NCBI GenBank assembly: GCA_023480885.1
Contig: JAMCWX010000035.1
Coordinates: 1-40,635, forward strand
Length of the DNA stretch: 40,635 nucleotides
Direction: 5' to 3'
From: Chloroflexota bacterium
GTDB taxonomy: Bacteria; Chloroflexota; UBA6077; FW602-bin22; JACPRP01
The notes under the pieces were generated by a model, which was given only the letters and a program-made list of their open reading frames with translations, was not told where the DNA came from and made no database searches. Below are positions 33,230 through 40,635 of the stretch, one piece after another (position 1 is the stretch's first letter; each line of letters starts with the position of its first letter). The translations under genes were made by a program, and so were the position numbers.

Positions 33230-34344
33230 GGGATGTAAAGACGTTGGAGAGCATTGTCAGGCTTAATCCGGCGGAGGCGGCGGGAAAGCGACTGCACCGT
33301 TATAGCGCCAGGCGAACAGGTACTCTAATCGGGATGGTCTCGCTCGTGTTACTAGCAAGCGCTTTAGTTGCTGTTGCACAGGGCGCGGTCGCCATTCCTG
33401 CGACCACCATCGTGCAAATGGTCCTGGCGAAGATTCCCCAGCCCACTGGCCTGTTCGGTGCTGCTCCTAGCTGGCCACCAACCTATGAAGCCGTGGTGCT
33501 GCAAATTCGCGTTCCTCGCGTCATCCTGGCAGGACTGGTCGGTGCCTCCCTGGCTAGCGCTGGAGCAACCTATCAGGGCCTCTTTCGCAATCCCCTTGCC
33601 GATCCGTATCTCATTGGCGTTGCCTCTGGCGCCGGACTTGGAGCCGTGTTGGCGCTGGTGCTGCCACTTGCTCCACTTCTCTATAATCTTGGGGCAGTGC
33701 AATGGATGGCCTTCCTCGGTGGAATGCTGACAGCCGCCGTCGTATATCTGCTGGCCAAGGTGGGCAGTTCTACTCCCACGACCACTCTGCTGCTGGCTGG
33801 CACGGCTCTTGGCGCCTTTGCCTCCTCTATCACGTCTTTCTTGATGTACGTGCACGGCGACAAGCTGGAAATGGTCTATTCCTGGCTTCTGGGCGGCTTC
33901 GCCCTAGGCGATTGGCAGCAGGTGCTGATCGGCGTCCCCTACAGCCTCGTCGGACTGGTCATCGTCTACATTCACGCCCGTCCTCTCAACGCTTTGCAGC
34001 TTGACGAGGAGCAGGCTGCACAGCTAGGGATCGACGTGGAACGCGTGAAGGTCGTTCTGGTGGGAGCGGCGACGCTGCTCACCGCTACTGCTGTCTCCGC
34101 CAGCGGGCTTGTCGGCTTCGTCGGTTTAGTAGCACCTCACGTAACGCGCCTTATTTGGGGTCCCGATCATCGCCTGTTGCTGCCCATCTCTGCGCTGGTC
34201 GGGGCCACGTTCCTGATTTGGGCCGACACTCTGGCTCGGACAGCCTTTGCGCCGTCCGAGATCCCTGTCGGCGTCGTCACGGCCTTTTGTGGCGCGCCGT
34301 TCTTCCTGTATCTCTTGCGACAGAGGAAAAGGATGGTGTTTTAG
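33226..34344 (+). CDS. btuC: Corrinoid ABC transporter permease
   Basis: 372 residues with about ten membrane helices in the FecCD/BtuC family. Hallmarks: RVPRVILAGLVGASLASAG region, FRNPLADPYLIGVASGAG, GFVGLVAPHVTRLI and the C-terminal PSEIPVGVVTAFCGAPFFLYLL. An extra ~30-residue polar N-terminal segment precedes the first helix. It starts at ATG 33226, overlapping btuF by four bases. It forms the membrane channel with the next-gene ATPase. Confidence 0.93.
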   Translation: MRDVKTLESIVRLNPAEAAGKRLHRYSARRTGTLIGMVSLVLLASALVAVAQGAVAIPATTIVQMVLAKIPQPTGLFGAAPSWPPTYEAVVLQIRVPRVILAGLVGASLASAGATYQGLFRNPLADPYLIGVASGAGLGAVLALVLPLAPLLYNLGAVQWMAFLGGMLTAAVVYLLAKVGSSTPTTTLLLAGTALGAFASSITSFLMYVHGDKLEMVYSWLLGGFALGDWQQVLIGVPYSLVGLVIVYIHARPLNALQLDEEQAAQLGIDVERVKVVLVGAATLLTATAVSASGLVGFVGLVAPHVTRLIWGPDHRLLLPISALVGATFLIWADTLARTAFAPSEIPVGVVTAFCGAPFFLYLLRQRKRMVF

Positions 34345-34357
34345 CTTGGAGCCAGCA

Positions 34358-35185
34358 ATGCTCAAAGTGAGCGAACTCGGCCTGTCCTACGGGACACGAC
34401 CGATCCTCGTGGATGTCGACCTAACGCTAGAGGTAGGCGAGATAGTTGGCGTAGTCGGCCCTAACGGCGCGGGAAAGTCCAGCCTCATCAAGGCGATTTG
34501 TGGATTGCTTCATCCTGCGCAAGGGCACATCAGCATCGCAGGCAAGAACATAGCCCGACACTCGCGACAGGAACTGGCGCGAAGCGTGGCCGTGGTGCCT
34601 CAAAACCCTGTCTTGCCGGGAAGCTTTACCTCTGGCGAGGTTGTCATGCTCGGACGAACGCCCTACCTTGGTCTCTTGAAGACGGAGGGATACCGTGACC
34701 TGGCGATTGTGCGTTGGGCAATGGATCTGACAAGCACCTGGGAATTGGTGGATCGGCCAGTTGGCGAGCTCTCTGGCGGCGAGCGCCAGAGGGTAGTTAT
34801 CGCCCGCGCCCTGGCTCAAGAGCCTGAGCTCCTTCTCCTGGACGAACCGACGGCTCATCTAGACCTGGCACACCAGCTCAGCATTCTGGAACTGATCTCC
34901 AGGCTCAGCAGGCAGCAAGGGCTTGGCGTGCTGGTTATCCTGCACGATCTCAACCTTGCTGCCCAATACTGTGATCGGCTAGTCATGCTGTGCCGTGGGC
35001 GCATCCACCGGCAAGGAGCCCCTCGGGATGTGATCACAACCGAGGATGTGCGGGCCGTATTCGGAATAGAGACGCTCATCGTTCCTCATCCGGCGAATGG
35101 CCTGCCTACGATTCTCGCCGTCGCCGGCGAACCAGCCCCGATGCATTGCGCTTCTGCAGCACCGGCGAATCAGCGATGCAGGTGA
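34358..35185 (+). CDS. btuD: Corrinoid ABC transporter ATPase
   Basis: 275 residues. Motifs: Walker A GPNGAGKSSLIKAI, Q-loop VVPQNPVLPGSFT, signature LSGGERQRVVIARAL, Walker B LLLLDEPTAHLD and switch His in VILHDLN. ATG 34358 is preferred to upstream in-frame starts lying inside btuC because GGAG is six bases away. It is the last gene of the cbi-btu operon; its 3' end overlaps by 16 bases a convergent gene on the minus strand. There is no sign of corrinoid-processing genes directly downstream on this strand. Confidence 0.94.
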   Translation: MLKVSELGLSYGTRPILVDVDLTLEVGEIVGVVGPNGAGKSSLIKAICGLLHPAQGHISIAGKNIARHSRQELARSVAVVPQNPVLPGSFTSGEVVMLGRTPYLGLLKTEGYRDLAIVRWAMDLTSTWELVDRPVGELSGGERQRVVIARALAQEPELLLLDEPTAHLDLAHQLSILELISRLSRQQGLGVLVILHDLNLAAQYCDRLVMLCRGRIHRQGAPRDVITTEDVRAVFGIETLIVPHPANGLPTILAVAGEPAPMHCASAAPANQRCR

Positions 35186-35484
35186 GGCTCGTGGCTGGCG
35201 ACGTGCAAAATGACGTTGCCCTCTTTGTGTTCGGGTGTGGCAGTGAGCAGATGGCCGAGAATTTGTTGCATGAGCCTATCGTATTCGGGCTTGCTGGCAT
35301 CAGCATCTGCTTTGCTGAGCCAGACACCGAACGCATAGACGTCTGTGGCTCCTATCGACATTACATGTAACCCGTGGAAGCCTCGGCGTCCACGTAACCA
35401 CGGGGCAATACGCTCCTCGGTTAGCGTGCGCATCTCTTCTATCGTCCCTGGTTTTATCTTGAAGAACGTTACCTGCGCGTGCAC
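35170..35484 (-). CDS. Small protein, ferredoxin-like alpha/beta barrel (Dabb/ABM-like)
   Basis: 104 residues. It begins HAQVTFFKIKPGTIEEMRTL, the first beta strand and helix of the dimeric alpha-beta barrel superfamily. WLRGRRGFHGLHVMS and DVYAFGVWLSKADADA follow as later strands. The last segment is His-rich (HVASHEPHLHR). GTG 35482-35484 is chosen because AAGGAGG lies upstream; the earlier GTG at 35502 is ahead of that ribosome site. Related small proteins act as monooxygenases or stress proteins; no catalytic residues can be assigned. It is convergent with btuD and overlaps its end. Confidence 0.75.
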   Translation of the reverse strand: MHAQVTFFKIKPGTIEEMRTLTEERIAPWLRGRRGFHGLHVMSIGATDVYAFGVWLSKADADASKPEYDRLMQQILGHLLTATPEHKEGNVILHVASHEPHLHR

Positions 35485-35658
35485 GTTGCCCTCCTTAATC
35501 ACATATTTTGGGGCATATTTCGGCTCTTACGCTGCTCGAACCATTCCAATGTATTGGTCAGATGCATAGTACTACGCCGTCCGGAGGAGCAAGATTTGTG
35601 CCAAAGCGCCTTCTCCGACTGAAGCTTTCCTAACGCATGTTGGGGCCTAGTGGTGTAG
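35485..35658. other. Intergenic region with first copy of the ~45-bp direct repeat
   Basis: No supported gene. The repeat copy is at 35587-35631; a palindrome CCAATGTATTGG lies near 35550-35561. Confidence 0.5.
35587..35631. repeat. Direct repeat, copy A
   Basis: Begins GAGCAAGATTTGTGCCAAAG. Matches copy B (39904-39948) at about 39 of 45 positions in the same orientation. The GTGCCAAAGCGC segment can form a small stem, and the one change within it (T to C) keeps pairing. Confidence 0.75.
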
Positions 35659-36702
35659 CTACGAACGTTCCTCGATCGCCTGCCCGCGGCGGACCAGCAG
35701 AATACGAATCGCCATCATCGACACGAAGATGAGCCCAACTCCGACGATCGCCGACAGGATGTAGCCGAATGCCTGCCCCAGGAAGCCGGCCTCCGCGCCG
35801 AATCCTGGCAGCCCGTAATCTGGCAGCGGCGCCAGGCGCCAGAACTCCCGCAGTCTGGCCAATCCCCCTGGGACGTAGCCTACCATTTGCCGCAATTCCT
35901 CGGTCCCCCATTCGAAGTCGGCTCCGCCCGGGGCTAGAAGCCCGAGCGGCGTGAGCACGACCAGCACGCCCAGCGCCCCCACCAGCGCCCAACCCATCCT
36001 GCCGAGATGACGGCCAGTCTTGAGCACTGTTGCTGCCTCTACGACGAACAGCGTCGGATGGGCGCGCAGCAGATACGCTGTGGCGAGACCGGTCAACGCT
36101 GCCTCGGCAAATCCAGCCAGCGTCAAGTGAACCAGCATCATGGCTGGGACGGTCGTTTCCAGGCCGTACGGGTTGTAGAGAGCGCGGCCACCCTCACTCC
36201 AAAGCAGTGGCTGGACGCCAAGCTCGATCCCGGTGAGCAGACCGGCAACGTTGATTCCCACATACCCACCGATAGCTGCCGCCACAGCGCGTCGCCTTGG
36301 CGAAGGTGCGTTCCCCGACAGAAGCCGGTACACCAGATAGCCCGTGAGTGGCAGCGCTATGGCCATGTTGAAGCTGTTGGCACCAAGCGCGGTGATGCCA
36401 CCATCGCCGAAGAAGATGGCCTGGATCGCCAGGGCTACCGACATTCCGATCACGGCTGGCCAGGGACCGAGCACGATGGCCATCAACGTGCCCCCTACGG
36501 CGTGGGCCGTGGTCCCTCCCGGTATCGGTATGTTGAGCATTTGGATCGTGAAGGCGAAGGCCGCGAAAATGGACACGAGGGGCAAGGATCGGGTATTCAA
36601 TAGCTTCTTCATACGCTGGCTGGCTTTGTACCAGATTGGCACTGCCGCTCCGTAAAAAACAACGCAGGTCTCAGGGCTGAGATAACCGTCAGGGATGTGC
36701 AT
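35659..36702 (-). CDS. NikM/CbiM-type metal permease with C-terminal PDGLE domain
   Basis: 347 residues. The start is MHIPDGYLSPETC, with Met-His at the very N-terminus as required for metal binding; GGGAGG lies upstream. MHIPDG-type starts are usual in NikM (nickel) and related proteins, while MHIMEG marks CbiM. The N-terminal ~220 residues are the S-component (GGTTAHAVGG, FFGDGGITALGANSFNMAIALP). The C-terminal ~110 residues hold two more helices with the DYGLPG segment, the PDGLE domain that replaces CbiN/NikN. The gene has no neighbouring T or A component, so it may share CbiQO from the nearby operon or act alone; both are inference. Nickel versus cobalt cannot be settled. Confidence 0.88.
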   Translation of the reverse strand: MHIPDGYLSPETCVVFYGAAVPIWYKASQRMKKLLNTRSLPLVSIFAAFAFTIQMLNIPIPGGTTAHAVGGTLMAIVLGPWPAVIGMSVALAIQAIFFGDGGITALGANSFNMAIALPLTGYLVYRLLSGNAPSPRRRAVAAAIGGYVGINVAGLLTGIELGVQPLLWSEGGRALYNPYGLETTVPAMMLVHLTLAGFAEAALTGLATAYLLRAHPTLFVVEAATVLKTGRHLGRMGWALVGALGVLVVLTPLGLLAPGGADFEWGTEELRQMVGYVPGGLARLREFWRLAPLPDYGLPGFGAEAGFLGQAFGYILSAIVGVGLIFVSMMAIRILLVRRGQAIEERS

Positions 36703-36752
36703 GACCTTTTCCTCCCAGGTCTTGTCCTCTCTCTTGTCGCTCTTATGCTGCC

Positions 36753-36781
36753 ATTCTACCATGCGTACGCGCTAAATGCAA
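36753..36781 (-). promoter_or_regulatory. Promoter of the NikM/CbiM-PDGLE gene
   Basis: Minus strand: TTGCAT (36781-36776), 17-base spacer, TAGAAT (36758-36753), about 50 bases before the start codon. Confidence 0.65.
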
Positions 36782-36807
36782 CCATTCGCAAATGGTAACA
36801 TTAGCAA
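36771..36807. promoter_or_regulatory. Palindromic operator candidate at the -35 box
   Basis: ACCATTCGCAAATGGT (36781-36796) is a perfect palindrome with 6-bp arms, nested in GCTAAATG...CATTAGC (36771-36806), nearly 37 bp in all. It touches the -35 of the permease promoter and the tusA-like stop codon. It is a good candidate site for a metal-sensing repressor. Confidence 0.6.
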
Positions 36808-37076
36808 ATCTCAAGGGTGATCTGCCACTCCCCATCGGCAATCTGCTTTGTCTCGGACGTTTGATGGCCGCTCGCGCGGGCCAACTTAGGGAGGTCGACG
36901 ACAGCCGATGGGCAGTCCACCAGGAAAACCAGACGGCAAGGGGCGTCTATTTTCGCCAGAACCGGCTCCAGGGCGTACTTGGGATAGGGACACATCTGTA
37001 TTCGTTTAGTTGTTGATAGGGAACGGATCCCAGCCAGCGCGCATTTGTTTGGACTGCGGCACGTTGGGACCCACAT
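36801..37076 (-). CDS. TusA/SirA-like sulfur carrier protein, unusual N-terminus
   Basis: 91 residues from ATG 37074-37076. The last ~64 residues are TusA-like: CPYPKY (the CPxP motif with the persulfide cysteine), then LVFLVDCPSAVVDLPKLARA, SGHQT and WQITLEI. The family passes sulfur as persulfide in tRNA modification, molybdenum cofactor or other sulfur traffic. The normal first strand (D-x-R-G-x-x-C-P) is not present: the residues before CPYP are basic and hold two extra cysteines (PTCRSPNKC). The start is uncertain; an internal Met just before CPYP would give 64 residues. Neither start has a good ribosome site. It may be a decayed or shortened gene. Confidence 0.65.
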   Translation of the reverse strand: MWVPTCRSPNKCALAGIRSLSTTKRIQMCPYPKYALEPVLAKIDAPCRLVFLVDCPSAVVDLPKLARASGHQTSETKQIADGEWQITLEIC

Positions 37077-37097
37077 GCCGAACTAGAACGCGATCGC

Positions 37098-37126
37098 AGA
37101 ATATCAATCCAGCATTTTAAGGTCAA
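37098..37126 (-). promoter_or_regulatory. Promoter upstream of the TusA-like gene
   Basis: Minus strand: TTGACC (37126-37121), 17-base spacer, TATTCT (37103-37098). The transcript would begin just before ATG 37076. Confidence 0.5.
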
Positions 37127-37183
37127 TCCGTATGATAAATCAGCATGATTGATGAGAGGCGTGACGATCTTGTGGGGCATTCT

Positions 37184-39871
37184 TCAAAGGCAACTCGATA
37201 ACCGTCTGATGCCCTTGTCCACCTCGACGGCAAGGAGCACTGTCGCCGCGATGGGTACCATAACCAGCCAGGTTTCAAGGCGCAATGGTTCCGTGCGCAG
37301 GACAGACTGCATCGGCCCCCAGTACAGCGCCAGGACATGCAGCCCCAGCGCAGCCACGATGGAAACGAAAAGAAAGCGGTTGGACAACGGATTGATCTGG
37401 AAGAAAGATTTGGCGAACGAACGGCTGTTGAAGATATGGAAGTTCTGAAAGAGAACCATGGTGGTCATCGACACCGTCCGCGCGTAATCGAGACCTGCGC
37501 CAGCCCCTAACTGCCAGACAAAGGAGGCGAGAGTGCCGGCCAGAAGGACGAAGCCGACCAGAATCGTGCGCTCGATCATCGGTCGTGTCATCACCCTCTC
37601 TCGCGGGTCCCGCGGCGGCCGGCGCCCCACGTCCTCCTCGGCGGGCTCGAAAGCCATGGCCACATCTTGCAGGCCGTTGGTCACCAGATTGATCCATACG
37701 GCCTGAGCCGGCAAGAAGGGCAGGGGTAGGCGCAGGGCGATGCTGGCGATGACTGTCAGTATCAGACCGAGGCCTGTGGGGATCAGGAACATAATCACTT
37801 TGCGAATGTTGTCGAAGACGACCCTTCCCTCCTCGACGGCAGCGTAAATGGTGGCGAAGTTGTCGTCGGCCAGCACCATATCCGCAGCCTCCCTGGCTAC
37901 GTCAGTGCCGACAATACCCATAGCTACTCCGATATCTGCCTGCTTAAGGGCCGGGGCGTCGTTGACGCCGTCTCCGGTCACAGCCACCACCTCTCGGTGT
38001 CGGCGAAGCTGCTGCACGATGCGCAGCTTGTGTTCAGGGGAGGCGCGGGCGAAGACCACAACGTGCCTCACCCTGGCGAATAGCTCCTCGTCGTCCATCC
38101 GCTCCAGGTCGCGGCCGTCGATAGCCTCAGCGCCAGGACCCGAGATATCCATCCGGCGAGCGATATCTTCGGCCGTCACCACGTGGTCGCCTGTAATCAT
38201 GACCACCCTGATGCCAGCGCGCTTGCATTGCGCCACAGCCGTGAGAGCCTCTGGCCGAGGGGGATCGATCATCCCCTGAAGGCCGACAAAGACCAGCCCT
38301 GCCTCGACATCGCGGTGGTCGACCTTGTCGACGCCCGGCGGCGCCGCACGATAGGCCATCGCCAGCACTCGCAGCCCCTCGCGTGCAAGCCTGTGGCTCT
38401 CCTGCAGCGCAGACTGCCGATCCAGGGGTGCGATACTATTGATGAACGTGGCCTCACACATCTCGACGATCCGTTCCGGGGCGCCCTTCACGAAGATGAG
38501 CCTTTCCCCATCGTGGCTATGCAGGGTAGCCATATACTTCCGCTCCGACTCGAAGGGAATCTCGTCTAGAATGGGGAGGGCTTCCAGTTCGCGCTCCTTG
38601 AGCAGGCCACCCTTCATGGCCGCCACGATGAGCGCTGCCTCCGTGGGGTCCCCGTCGGGCCTGTAGCGCCCGTCCTCTTCGTAGACGGACGACTCGTTGC
38701 AGAGCAGGCCGACGCGGAGGGCAAGCTCCAGCGTCGGATGTTCGGCGAGTTGCACCTGTTGGCCATCGAGAAGAATCGCTCCACTAGGCTCGTAGCCAGC
38801 CCCGGTGACCTCGAAAACTCGTTCGCCGGCGTAGATCTTCGCCACCGTCATTTCATTCCTGGTGAGAGTGCCAGTCTTGTCCGAACAGATGGTAGTACAA
38901 CTGCCGAGGGTCTCGACGACGGGGATCTTGCGAATGATGGCATTATGTTGGGCCATCCGCCAGCCCCCTACCGCCAGGGCAACGGTAATTGTAACCGGTA
39001 GCCCTTCGGGAACAGTAGCTACCGCCGTTGCAACGGCAGTGAGGAAGATGTCGGCAAGTCGCTCTCCAGTGAGGAATCCCAGGGAGAAGACGATAGCCGT
39101 CACGCCCAGCACGAGGAGGGCGATGAGTTGGGCAAATCGTTCGAGCCGTACTTGCAGAGGCGACTTGACCTCGCCGATGCTGCGCACCTGGGCAGATACC
39201 TCCCCGAACACGGTCTGCATACCTGTGGCCACCACGACGCCCGCCCCGCGACCACGCACGACGATCGTACCCATAAAGGCCATGTTGACTCGATCGCCAA
39301 GAGGCGCGTTGGGGTCGCCGATAGGCTCTGTTGCCTTAACCACCGGCAAGGACTCGCCCGTGAGGACCGCCTCGTCGGCCTGTAGCTCAGTGGCACGGAA
39401 GAGGCGTAGGTCGGCGGGCACTTTGACGCCGGATTCCAGGAGGACCACGTCGCCTGTCACCACCTCGCGCGCGTCGATTTCCCGCTCCTCGCCGCGTCGC
39501 AGAACACGAGCCCTGGGCGCCGTCAATCGCGCCAGGGCGCGCAGTGATTGTTCGGCCTTGTACTCCTGGAGGAAGCCAACTATGGAGTTGAGGATGACCA
39601 CAGAGACGATGACACCAGTGTCGGCGTATTTGCCGAGGAGCGCGGTGACTATACCTGCGCCCATAAGGACGTAGATGAGCGGGCTTCGCATTTGGCGGAG
39701 GAAAATGAGGAGGGGCAAGGCAGGCTCCTCCACTGCCAGCACGTTGGGACCAGACTCCTCCAGGCGACGTGCCGCCTCCTCGACAGAGAGACCCTCCATC
39801 CCTGTCTCCAGCCGCGCCAGAACCTCATCGACCTCGAGTTGATGCCACCGCGCTTCTGTGCTGCCGTTCAT
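37184..39871 (-). CDS. P2-type cation-transporting ATPase
   Basis: 895 residues with the ten-helix layout of P2 ATPases. Residues ~1-75 form the N-terminal cation ATPase domain. TGES (171-174) is the actuator loop; PEGLP (288-292) is the fourth-helix ion motif; Asp331 in SDKTGTLT is the phosphorylated residue; KGAPE and GDGVNDAPALKQADIG complete the cytoplasmic domains. The sixth helix reads NLVTNGLQDVAMAFEP, where Ca2+ pumps of the SERCA type have NLVTDGLPA. The ion (Ca2+, Mg2+, Na+ or Mn2+) is therefore uncertain. There is no N-terminal metal-binding CxxC domain, so it is not a heavy-metal P1B pump. The start ATG has AGAGG upstream. Confidence 0.94.
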   Translation of the reverse strand: MNGSTEARWHQLEVDEVLARLETGMEGLSVEEAARRLEESGPNVLAVEEPALPLLIFLRQMRSPLIYVLMGAGIVTALLGKYADTGVIVSVVILNSIVGFLQEYKAEQSLRALARLTAPRARVLRRGEEREIDAREVVTGDVVLLESGVKVPADLRLFRATELQADEAVLTGESLPVVKATEPIGDPNAPLGDRVNMAFMGTIVVRGRGAGVVVATGMQTVFGEVSAQVRSIGEVKSPLQVRLERFAQLIALLVLGVTAIVFSLGFLTGERLADIFLTAVATAVATVPEGLPVTITVALAVGGWRMAQHNAIIRKIPVVETLGSCTTICSDKTGTLTRNEMTVAKIYAGERVFEVTGAGYEPSGAILLDGQQVQLAEHPTLELALRVGLLCNESSVYEEDGRYRPDGDPTEAALIVAAMKGGLLKERELEALPILDEIPFESERKYMATLHSHDGERLIFVKGAPERIVEMCEATFINSIAPLDRQSALQESHRLAREGLRVLAMAYRAAPPGVDKVDHRDVEAGLVFVGLQGMIDPPRPEALTAVAQCKRAGIRVVMITGDHVVTAEDIARRMDISGPGAEAIDGRDLERMDDEELFARVRHVVVFARASPEHKLRIVQQLRRHREVVAVTGDGVNDAPALKQADIGVAMGIVGTDVAREAADMVLADDNFATIYAAVEEGRVVFDNIRKVIMFLIPTGLGLILTVIASIALRLPLPFLPAQAVWINLVTNGLQDVAMAFEPAEEDVGRRPPRDPRERVMTRPMIERTILVGFVLLAGTLASFVWQLGAGAGLDYARTVSMTTMVLFQNFHIFNSRSFAKSFFQINPLSNRFLFVSIVAALGLHVLALYWGPMQSVLRTEPLRLETWLVMVPIAATVLLAVEVDKGIRRLSSCL

Positions 39872-39985
39872 ACGTTAGCCTCTTCCACACCATCGTTTCC
39901 TATGAGCAAGATTTGCGCCAAAGCGCCCTGTGCGACTGGAGCCTTCCTGCTCTTACACATTCTTGCGGCAATTCAAGTGAAACAA
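39872..39985. other. Intergenic region with second copy of the ~45-bp direct repeat
   Basis: Divergent region between the ATPase gene and the second riboswitch. The repeat copy at 39904-39948 begins 33 bases upstream of the ATPase start codon. No supported gene. Confidence 0.5.
39904..39948. repeat. Direct repeat, copy B
   Basis: Begins GAGCAAGATTTGCGCCAAAG; same orientation as copy A at 35587-35631, with about six differences in 45. Contains GCGC-CAAA-GCGC. Confidence 0.75.
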
Positions 39986-40014
39986 TTGACTTTCCAACGC
40001 ATTGATGCTAACAT
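39986..40014 (+). promoter_or_regulatory. Promoter upstream of the second cobalamin riboswitch
   Basis: TTGACT (39986-39991), 17-base spacer, TAACAT (40009-40014); the -10 is two mismatches from consensus. Confidence 0.5.
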
Positions 40015-40036
40015 CCCATTTGGAAACAGAATATGT

Positions 40037-40196
40037 TCTAGGTGCCCTTAAGGGAGAATAGGGAAGCCGGTGCGAATCCGGCACGGGCCCGCCACTGTGA
40101 GTGGGAAGCAAGTCTGCTAGAGGCCACTGTCCTTACGCAAGAAGGATGGGAAGGCGCAGAGGAGCGATGATCCACGAGTCAGGAGACCTGCCTAGA
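40037..40196 (+). ncRNA. Cobalamin riboswitch (second)
   Basis: P1 closes with TCTAGG (40037-40042) and CCTAGA (40191-40196). Internal hallmarks: GGTGCC, AATAGGGAAGCCGGTGCGAA, CCCGCCACTGT, GGGAAGGCGCAGAGGAGCGA, and the canonical B12 box GAGTCAGGAGACCTGCC. It is longer than the first riboswitch and is of the classic adenosylcobalamin type. Confidence 0.95.
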
Positions 40197-40257
40197 GCCT
40201 CTCAGCCGCACGCTCGAGGTCACGCGTAGGGTCCGCAACTGCATATGCGTCTGCACA

Positions 40258-40299
40258 CCCCTCGACTGGCTCGCGAGCTGGTCGAGGGGTTTCTTATTC
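40258..40299 (+). terminator. Intrinsic terminator after the second riboswitch
   Basis: Perfect 9-bp arms CCCCTCGAC (40258-40266) and GTCGAGGGG (40281-40289), 14-base loop, then TTTCTTATTCT. It is the likely expression platform. Confidence 0.85.
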
Positions 40300-40430
40300 T
40301 CGGCCCCTCTTGGGCCGCAGCGGAGGTGATGGGCTACGACCGGCTAGCCGCCAGACCATCAACCCTGTGCAGAACAAAACCACGCGTGAAAAGTCGACAT
40401 CCTCACGCGAAATGAAAGGAGACGAGATTT

Positions 40431-40610
40431 ATGACGCCAGTGGACACGAGAACCGTCGATCCAACTGCAATTCACGTAGACGACCACAGCATCCTCGAGC
40501 GGTCAGGAAACGAGTTGATTCTGTATCGCCTTTGCTGCGCGCAGACGGCCAACGGATTATCTCACTATTATATGTACGGCGACATCGCTCCTGACGAAAC
40601 CCTGTTGTAA
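40431..40610 (+). CDS. Unknown 59-residue protein under cobalamin riboswitch control
   Basis: Complete small gene: ATG 40431 with AAAGGAG nine bases upstream, stop TAA 40608-40610. The product begins MTPVDTRTVDPTAIHVDD, then has a Cys-Cys pair (RLCCAQ) and the aromatic run SHYYMYGD. It has no membrane helix or signal peptide. It lies about 235 bases after the riboswitch and terminator. I do not recognise a family. It could be a real small protein in B12 use or a leader peptide for a gene beyond the window's end; the strong ribosome site argues for translation. Confidence 0.6.
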   Translation: MTPVDTRTVDPTAIHVDDHSILERSGNELILYRLCCAQTANGLSHYYMYGDIAPDETLL

Positions 40611-40635
40611 TTGGAGCGGCGGACGACTTTCCTTG

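Noticed and set aside
35587..39948. Composite transposon or insertion sequence
   Set aside because: The flanking repeats are direct and short, and no transposase or terminal inverted repeats are present.

Overview
The window is about 40.6 kb of dense, GC-rich bacterial DNA, and the genes suggest a Chloroflexota member, possibly close to Dehalococcoidia. The reasons are: the rpsF-ssb-rpsR and rpmH-rnpA-yidD-yidC-jag orders and RNase J typical of Gram-positive-like and related lineages; very frequent TTG and GTG starts; lipoproteins; a partial tungsten/molybdenum aldehyde:ferredoxin oxidoreductase; corrinoid scavenging under B12 riboswitches; and single-domain KaiC-like ATPases. This placement is inference; there is no rRNA gene to test it. 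I saw no tRNA, rRNA, CRISPR array or transposase.

Layout. 1-6154 (+): 3' part of an aldehyde ferredoxin oxidoreductase, then a branched-chain amino acid ABC transporter (livK, livH, a fused livM-livG, livF). 6261-9280 (-): a glycogen-debranching-type glucosidase and a phosphoribosyltransferase, divergent from a small unknown gene across a near-perfect 38-bp palindrome. 9960-12808 (-): a stress-type cluster of four BON-domain proteins and one Hsp20, several carrying CxxC heads. 13093-18752 (+): rpsF-ssb-rpsR, a membrane-anchored parvulin, an HD-domain protein, a family 4 uracil-DNA glycosylase and RNase J. 18904-24576 (+): ftsK, then a probable five-gene unit (MerR-like regulator, KaiC-like ATPase, seven-helix membrane protein, two TatA proteins with C-terminal zinc ribbons). 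24740-28910: a DUF1540 protein (-), then rpmH, rnpA, yidD, yidC, jag and a PfkB-family kinase (+).

28986-35185 (+) is a cobalt/corrinoid locus: consensus promoter, cobalamin riboswitch, two tandem intrinsic terminators, then cbiM-cbiN-cbiQ-cbiO (ECF cobalt importer) and btuF-btuC-btuD (corrinoid importer) with overlapping or nearly touching genes. 35170-39871 (-) holds a small Dabb/ABM-like protein, a NikM/CbiM-PDGLE permease, a TusA-like protein and a P2-type cation ATPase; the last three are bracketed by two direct copies of a ~45-bp repeat. 39986-40610 (+) carries a second cobalamin riboswitch with its own terminator and a 59-codon gene of unknown function.

Taken together the right-hand third is a metal and B12 economy region: one B12-repressed operon imports cobalt and finished corrinoid, a separately regulated permease probably imports nickel or cobalt, and a second B12 switch controls an unknown small gene. 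The most unusual items are the MerR/KaiC/7TM/TatA-zinc-ribbon unit, the BON-Hsp20 cluster, the 38-bp palindrome, the B12-controlled small ORF and the repeat-bounded metal block.
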